Assembly (NCBI GenBank): GCA_024138025.1
Contig: JAMXBD010001457.1
Span: forward strand, 62,001 to 126,000
Source of the DNA: Combretum micranthum
Taxonomy: Eukaryota > Streptophyta > Magnoliopsida > Myrtales > Combretaceae
DNA: 64,000 nucleotides
Direction of reading: 5' to 3'
Shown: positions 58,021 through 64,000 of the stretch, in pieces
How positions within the stretch are numbered: position 1 is the stretch's first letter
How the letters are laid out: each line of letters opens with the position of its first letter
Notes under the pieces: generated by a model
Told to the model about the DNA's origin: nothing
The model's database searches: none
The model's input: only the letters and a program-made list of their open reading frames with translations
Position numbers and translations under genes: made by a program

Positions 58021-60379
58021 CTTGTTGGGATACAGAGGAAATCAATGAACATTGTTCCCGATTTCCTTATATGATTAATATATATAAAAAAAAATTATTA
58101 AAGCTACTTTTATGAGTTCTCGCATTTCTTTTCTTATTTTAGTTGAAATAAGATGGTCAAACAATAAAAATTTTCTATTCTTTTCTAATCATTTTATTTT
58201 ATTTTTATTTTTCATTAAAATTAGTAAATACTGATTTCTTTTCCAAACACGATGTGAACTAACGTATTAAATTGTGTAATCATTTTTGGCCTTTTGTGCT
58301 TGAATTTCACGGTATATCTATTTGTTCATGCATGTTAGAAGAGGCTAGGAATATGTGGACTTTGATTCCTCGCTTGTATGCACATTATGGATCCAAACAC
58401 TTCTTGAATTTTCGTGTAAGTTGCCTAATGTTTGGACCAGATGCTAGATATGATACTGATAGCAGAGAAATCGGAAGAAAACAATTTTTCGGACTGAGAC
58501 TAACCATTCTATTCGATATGATTGAATCTAATCCAATTTTAAAAACAGTTCAATTCAATTATGATTGAATTCCGAGTACAATCTGATTTCACCTATATAC
58601 CTTGATCTTCTAACAAAAGTGGTTCATATTTTTCCATACGAGGTCTCAAAACATTGCAATTATCAGTATGAATCAATTAGAATAGATAGATAGCCAAATT
58701 AACAATAAATGTATGTTCAAAACTTTTGAATTGAGATAAATTAGTTTCCCATGCAGCAAATGGTTAACATGGGGTAGAGCAGTGAGAGTGGAGGTAGATA
58801 CTTTGGTTTAATTTATCATTCAAACAATACCAAATTACAAAGTATGATTTTATTTTATTTTTCTCTTTTATTAATGTTGTGATAAATCTCTCTTTGATTA
58901 AAAAAAATTTAAGCAGTTTTCCATGGGTTGGTTGATGATATGAGTCATATTTTATTATTAAAAAAAATACATGCTGTAGTCATCAATGAAATTATTAGTT
59001 TTTCTATTCTTAAATGAAATGTGGTAGGGTGGTAGGGTTCCATTTGTTTAATGATTAATTTAATAAATAAGTTAAAACAATAAAATAATTTTAAAAATCA
59101 GAAGAATTTGAAAAATCCCAAAAATTAAAGGGGAAAAAAAAAGAAAAGCTCTTTAAGATCAACCTTCTTCTTGAAAGATACGAACCTACACCCTCTCATA
59201 GAGTTTTCTTCTCTAAGAAAATCTAGAGGTAGCACCATCACATGTTGGTAGTCTATCCCAACTCTATTAGAGCTACACAACTTTTGCGGTGAGACTCTTC
59301 AATAGGAAGATTTTTTTTTTTTTTTTATTTAGATTGAAGGTATGCAATTGGTTCTCCATTGACAAAGAGAGTGTCTTGATTCTAATCAGAAGATTAACAA
59401 TCACTTATCCACCAACAAATAAATGTCATATCAAGCTACTTTTAGATCTAGGTTTTTTCATTTTTTTTTTTCTTGTTTTCTATCTATTTGTAATCTCATT
59501 ATAGGACCTTTCCTAACTAGAGTGTTGAACTTCATTTCGCAATTGCATTGAAATTTTTTCTGAGTTATTGCAACCTATTTTCATCTAAGAAATGTGTCTA
59601 TTTTCATATTGGATATTTGGATTTTCATTACTTTTGATGTTTTTTGCTAGTATTATACATGTATTTCGATGGACATCATTGAATGGAATCATTTTCTCTA
59701 GCCCAAAAAAAAAAAAAAATCAACCTTCTTGGATTGAAATTTTTTGTTAGTTATCATAGTATCATCGAGATCCAGTAAAATCAAGATCAACGTAAAATTT
59801 GATACCTTTTGAATGATTGGACCAACAAAAAGGTGATACATGGCTAGACATAATAAAAAAGTCATCTTTTGACAGATGAAAAGAATTACATGGAGAAAAA
59901 ATAATAATAATAAAAAGGAAAACAAAGCAATTCCTTTTGAAATTAATAAGAAGTCACAACAAACAAATATATTTATATTTATTTTCTAGTTACCGATTTG
60001 ATAGAATTCCAATTTCGATCCATTCAATCTCAATTGCATGGACAATTAAAATCTTAATGAAATTGATGTTCCTTAATGTGCAATATAACTTTCCTTTTTA
60101 TGATTGTATTGATCAAACCATCCAACAAAATAGAACTTCTTCTTCTTCTTTAACTTCTTTTATTTTTTCTTTTTATTTTTCTCCATAATTCTTTTTCGTC
60201 TGTCAATATAATTACCTTTTCTATTATGTTTTCCATGTTCGCCCTTTTTTGGTTGAAACATCCAATTTAATAAACTTAGTTCAAGTTGTATTGGTGTACT
60301 CAAAAACTTAAAGTAGGCATTAAATTGACAAAACAAACTTCACATAGTTAATTAAACATTTGAATAAAGTTGAGTCGCA
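58021..60379. other. Intergenic, no recognisable gene
   Basis: AT-rich, with T19 and A14 runs at ~59311 and ~59705. The 98-codon plus-strand frame at 58272-58568 has no recognisable domain; the others are shorter or low-complexity. Confidence 0.4.
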
Positions 60380-61010
60380 ACTTTAACATTATCCCTTGTC
60401 GCTAGCTTGAATTCGGTAAAAGCTGGATCAAGATGTTTTAGGCTAGGATTGTTATGGTGAGAGTGAGGCATACAAAATCAAAACTCAGTTAGTGGTACAT
60501 CAGACATGTGTTTGGCGTGGCAACTCCAAAGCTTAAGTTAATAAACATGACAGGAAACCTGTGAATCGAACATGTAAGATAGGTTAAGTGTAACATTACC
60601 GTTACTCAAGAGGGTAAGTGAGTATTTATAGGTGGCCAACATAGCAGTTGTTTGTGTCGTAGGATCATGGTTGAATAGTTGAGTAGACGATTTGTCGCAA
60701 CCATGAGGATCATAAGATCGATCCACAACTCCACTACTATGTGTCAAATCTAGCCAAGTCAACAGTGTCGACTGGCATGCAATTAGGACCAATTGACTGC
60801 TTGGATAGAGATCAGATGCCGAGTAGGGAGTCATGACTATCTGGGTAAGTCTTATGCTATAGAGTTTGTGGTTAGGACTTATGTCTAGCAAAATGGCCCT
60901 ATCATACTTGTGGGTCGAGCTCAACTCGAGTGGCCATATCTTACAGATCATCAATATCCCTAAAATTAAAGACATGCTAAATCATACTACACTATTTTCT
61001 ATGTTAAACT
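60380..61010. other. GC-richer island with an unidentified 145-codon frame
   Basis: This ~630-base stretch is clearly less AT-rich than its surroundings. A minus-strand frame of 145 codons (60975-60538) is rich in S, T and L and has no motif I recognise. On the plus strand GTGAGTATTTATAGGTGGCC (~60618) looks like a TATA box. It could be an LTR or a captured fragment. No paired terminus was found, and coding status is doubtful. Confidence 0.25.
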
Positions 61011-61143
61011 TTCGTGCCTAAATCTTTTGTTTTGGTTAGGACATTTCATATCTAGAATTTTTTCAAATTTGGATTTTTTTTTTCAGTATCCACACTTCAA
61101 TTTTGTAATTAAAAGGATAATCATACTCGTCAATATAATGATG

Positions 61144-62176
61144 ATCTCAAATATGGATAAACGAGTACAAGATGGATAGGGTATGAAGCATTACCCGTAC
61201 TCTACTCCATAAGCCATAGGGTATTAAATTTTATACTGAGAACCTACGTTATGACACTTTTTACCTACCCTATAGATTTTATAAGGTACCATGTGAAACC
61301 TATTGATTTACTTATGGAATTTTTTTTCTTTTTTTCTTAAGCTTCAACTCTATACTATTTGATATGATTTTATGTAATATGTAAAACTACTTTGATTTCA
61401 TATATTCACCATAAACATGTGAAAAAGGAATGTTAAAAGTAATTTGTTAATATTGCAAGTTTTGCAATGTATAAAATCTATTTATGCATGAAAATTAAAA
61501 CCTATAACAAATATTTATAGAACTTGTTTATATGATATTAAACAAAATTGTAGAATTTGCAGCAGATTCCAAAATTAAAAAACTTTGGAGCTATTTCCAT
61601 ATTAATTAGTCTTAAAAGTGAGAAAAAAAAGTCTTAAAAGATAAATAGCAAATTTAGATAATTTGGGAGTTTTAAGTATATACATACAACTATAGGTATT
61701 CTAAGATAAAAATAACAAGTGTTTTCAAAATAAAACAGTATAAATTCTTCTATAGTAAATTTTTTTAGAAGATAACTTACAAAATGATAATCTTAAATAA
61801 ACAGTTGTCATTAAATAAAAAATGGATTATTGTTATTTATTTTTTATATATTAACATTAATTTATATTATTTAATAAGATAAATACAATATGTCCTAAAA
61901 CTTGCACACTCTATATATTAGAGTACAAGTTTCAGAGTAGGTATCAGGTATGAAAACCTCATACTTGTACTTTACCTTGTGAGAATAGGTTTTAAACAAA
62001 TCTACATTCGTAGTTTACTTTGTGACCCTTAATATCCACCCATGCCATACCTAATTAAGCAGGGTCCGAGTGGGCATCCTACTGTGACCCTTAATATCCA
62101 CCCATGCCATACCTAATTAAGCAGGGTCCGAGTGGGTATCCTACAATAGTTTTACCTACTCATCCCTAATCTCAAA
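61144..62176. mobile_element. Non-autonomous hAT transposon with exact 8-bp TSD and internal duplication
   Basis: Seen: element 61152-62168 (1017 bp). Its left end is TATGGATAAACGAGTACAA and its right end in reverse is TAGGGATGAGTAGGTAAAAC. The flanks are ATCTCAAA at 61144-61151 and again at 62169-62176 (exact). Near the right end a 62-bp unit beginning TGTGACCCTTAATATCC is duplicated in tandem (62021-62082 and 62083-62144) with one base difference. It is non-coding with an AT-rich centre. Confidence 0.8.
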
Positions 62177-62889
62177 TAAATAAATTAATAAAATAAAATA
62201 ATAAAGAAGGGTAATTGCGCTTATAGCAAAGCTTGATTAACCGAAAGGTGTTGTGGACCTTCGTCTTCTTTTTGTTTTTTTATCTACGTTTTTAGCAGGT
62301 GAATTTTCGTTTTGGATGAAACTATTTTTCAAAAATTTTTGTGATTAGTTTTTCGTTTCTTTTCCTTTTTATTTTTCCGATTCTTTGTTCTTATTATTAT
62401 TTGTCTAATTTATAATTTTTTATTTAAATTAATTATGTGGACAAATCCGATTCTGATATGTGCTTAAAAAAAAAAGAAAAACTTAATAGTGTTGATAAAA
62501 GTTTTATATTGTTAACGATTAAAAATGTTAAGAACTTAAATGAAAAAAAAAAAAGAAATTCAAAATTCAAATAGGATTGTGATAAAATATTGAGGATTAA
62601 AAATATATATTTTTATTATTAAAAAATTACATGTATTATATAAAGTCTTATGGTATGACTATCAAACATATTTGTAAGCCAATAATGATAACATAGATTT
62701 GTATCATATATTGAGATTGATCAAATCATTGTATACACGAGCAATAAAAGTAGAAGTTATGTGTACCTTCAAAATCACTACTATAATATTATTGTTTAAC
62801 TACCGTATGGATTTATGGAATACCATGTAGCAATTGCCTGTAACAATAACGATAAAATAGTCATAAAAGTCAACGCTTATATCTGCTGG
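62177..62889. other. Intergenic between two hAT elements
   Basis: AT-rich; nothing recognisable. Confidence 0.4.
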
Positions 62890-63622
62890 ATCTGTTTTAG
62901 AGCTGGACAAATGGGTTATAGCCCGCGGGCCAGCCCGTTTAACCCACTTTAAAAACGGGTTAGGGTCAGCTTTTTTTGGCCCGTTTAAAAGTGGGTTAAT
63001 TTTACCCAACCCATTTAACCCGCGGGCCAAAGTGGGCTAGCTCGCGGGTTAAGTGGGTTGACCTACCAATCCACTTTTATAAAAATAAAATAAATAATTA
63101 TAGGGTAAATATGTATTAATGAAGGTTATTCTTGAGATTTTTTATACTTGAGATTAAATTTATGGGTTAATTATAATAAAGAATGACAAATTGATGCACA
63201 TGCACCATAAAATTTTATAAAATATATTATTATTGTTTTAAATGAAATATATTATCTAATAAGTTATTTTACAAAACTTATTTTTATATAAAAAGTAATT
63301 AAAATAATAATGAAATTAATCATTAATATATATAACCTTATAAAACTCTCTTTTTTATTATATATATCTTATTTAATTAGTATAAATAAGTTAAATGGGT
63401 CAACTTGGCCCATTTAACTCACAAAATATATAAGTGGGTTAAAAGGATCAAAAAATGGGTTGGCCCGTTTAAGCCACGGGCTAAAGTGGGTTGGGTTAGG
63501 GTTAGGTAATTTTGGCCCGTTTTTAAAGTGGGCCAAATTTTTTTGGCCCGTTTAACCCACGGGCCAAAGTGGGCCGGGCCGGGTTGGCCCGTTTAACCCA
63601 CTTACCCACCTCTAATCTGTTT
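62890..63622. mobile_element. Non-autonomous hAT transposon, GGCCCGTTTAACCC-subterminal family, exact TSD
   Basis: Seen: element 62898-63614 (717 bp). Its left end is TAGAGCTGGACAAATGGGTT and its right end in reverse is TAGAGGTGGGTAAGTGGGTT. Exact target duplication ATCTGTTT flanks it at 62890-62897 and 63615-63622. Both ends are dense in GGCCCGTTTAA / AAGTGGG(T/C)(T/C) words in both orientations, and the centre is AT-rich. The frame at 62800-63030 is a by-product of these repeats. Confidence 0.85.
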
Positions 63623-64000
63623 GGACAATTTTTATACGTATCGTATTTATGTTTGATATATATATTTATAATTTATTTGTATCATATTTATATCATATCT
63701 ATTAAATTTATTTATAAGTAAAAACTATTAGTATTTTTTATTGATATTTATATTTTAAAAATTATTTATTTAAAAAAATAAAAATATAATAGCAAAATGA
63801 AAATAGGATAAAACGAAATCTCTCAAGGTCTAGACTGGCCGAGGGATGTTGAAGGGTTGTCTACCGATCTGTGACATGACAACATGGAAGATGCCACATT
63901 GCCGGTGGGTTGGGAGCCAATCAGCCCTCCTCCCCATATTGGCTATTAATTTCGATCAGATTTTCTTTTAATCTTATAATATGCTAGAACCAAAGATTTA
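63623..64000. other. Right edge, no recognisable gene
   Basis: AT-rich up to ~63820, then a GC-richer patch (63825-63950) that may begin another feature beyond the window. Nothing assignable. Confidence 0.35.

Noticed and set aside
57807..58045. Overlapping frames on both strands
   Set aside because: Low-complexity translation of TA and GAT/GAC repeats.

Overview
This is a window of plant nuclear DNA, most likely from a eudicot. It is AT-rich and gene-poor and is filled with decayed transposable elements. Two genes look functional: a gibberellin 3-beta-dioxygenase (GA3ox, minus strand, two exons, 12251-16395) and an intronless carboxylesterase (CXE, minus strand, 44747-45712). The species cannot be named from sequence alone. 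No bacterial features (operons, Shine-Dalgarno sites, CRISPR, IS elements) are present.

Layout. 1-0.8 kb: LTR-like sequence with a TATA box and a 97-bp tandem repeat. 2.0-2.2 kb: a frameshifted one-exon relic of fructokinase. 3.4-4.4 and 8.3-9.0 kb: two members of one non-autonomous hAT family with 8-bp target-site duplications (TSDs). 10.9 kb: a short MITE whose arms carry CACGTG. 12.3-16.5 kb: GA3ox with a 3.06-kb intron, and a further hAT element (16.75-17.6 kb) in its upstream region. 19.25-20.8 kb: a degenerate tandem array with a MITE inside. 22-32 kb: remnants of LTR retrotransposons, including a SIRE/Maximus-like copia gag and 3' LTR. 33.6-45.7 kb: a Ty1/copia element next to CXE, tandemly duplicated. 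The duplication left a 5'-truncated CXE (39242-39811), a 567-bp filler of retrotransposon gag, a second half-copia and the intact CXE. 45.9-52.5 kb: a minus-strand copia element with both LTRs, split by a 2.5-kb nested LTR-like insertion. 55.1-57.8 kb: a broken endogenous pararetrovirus (Caulimoviridae) with inverted reverse-transcriptase fragments and a recognisable promoter, poly(A) and tRNA-Met primer-site module. 61.1-63.6 kb: two more hAT elements with exact 8-bp TSDs.

Gene relations. GA3ox makes the bioactive gibberellins. The CXE belongs to the family that also gave rise to the gibberellin receptor GID1, but it keeps the full Ser-Asp-His triad and so should be an esterase rather than a receptor. 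The two genes are 28 kb apart, and the sequence gives no evidence that they work together. I see no convincing undescribed molecular system. The most informative signals are structural: the duplication with filler DNA, the chimeric gag-CXE ORF, the copia RT joined to an LTR near its expected transcription start, the inverted pararetroviral relic, and the element insertions immediately upstream of both intact genes.
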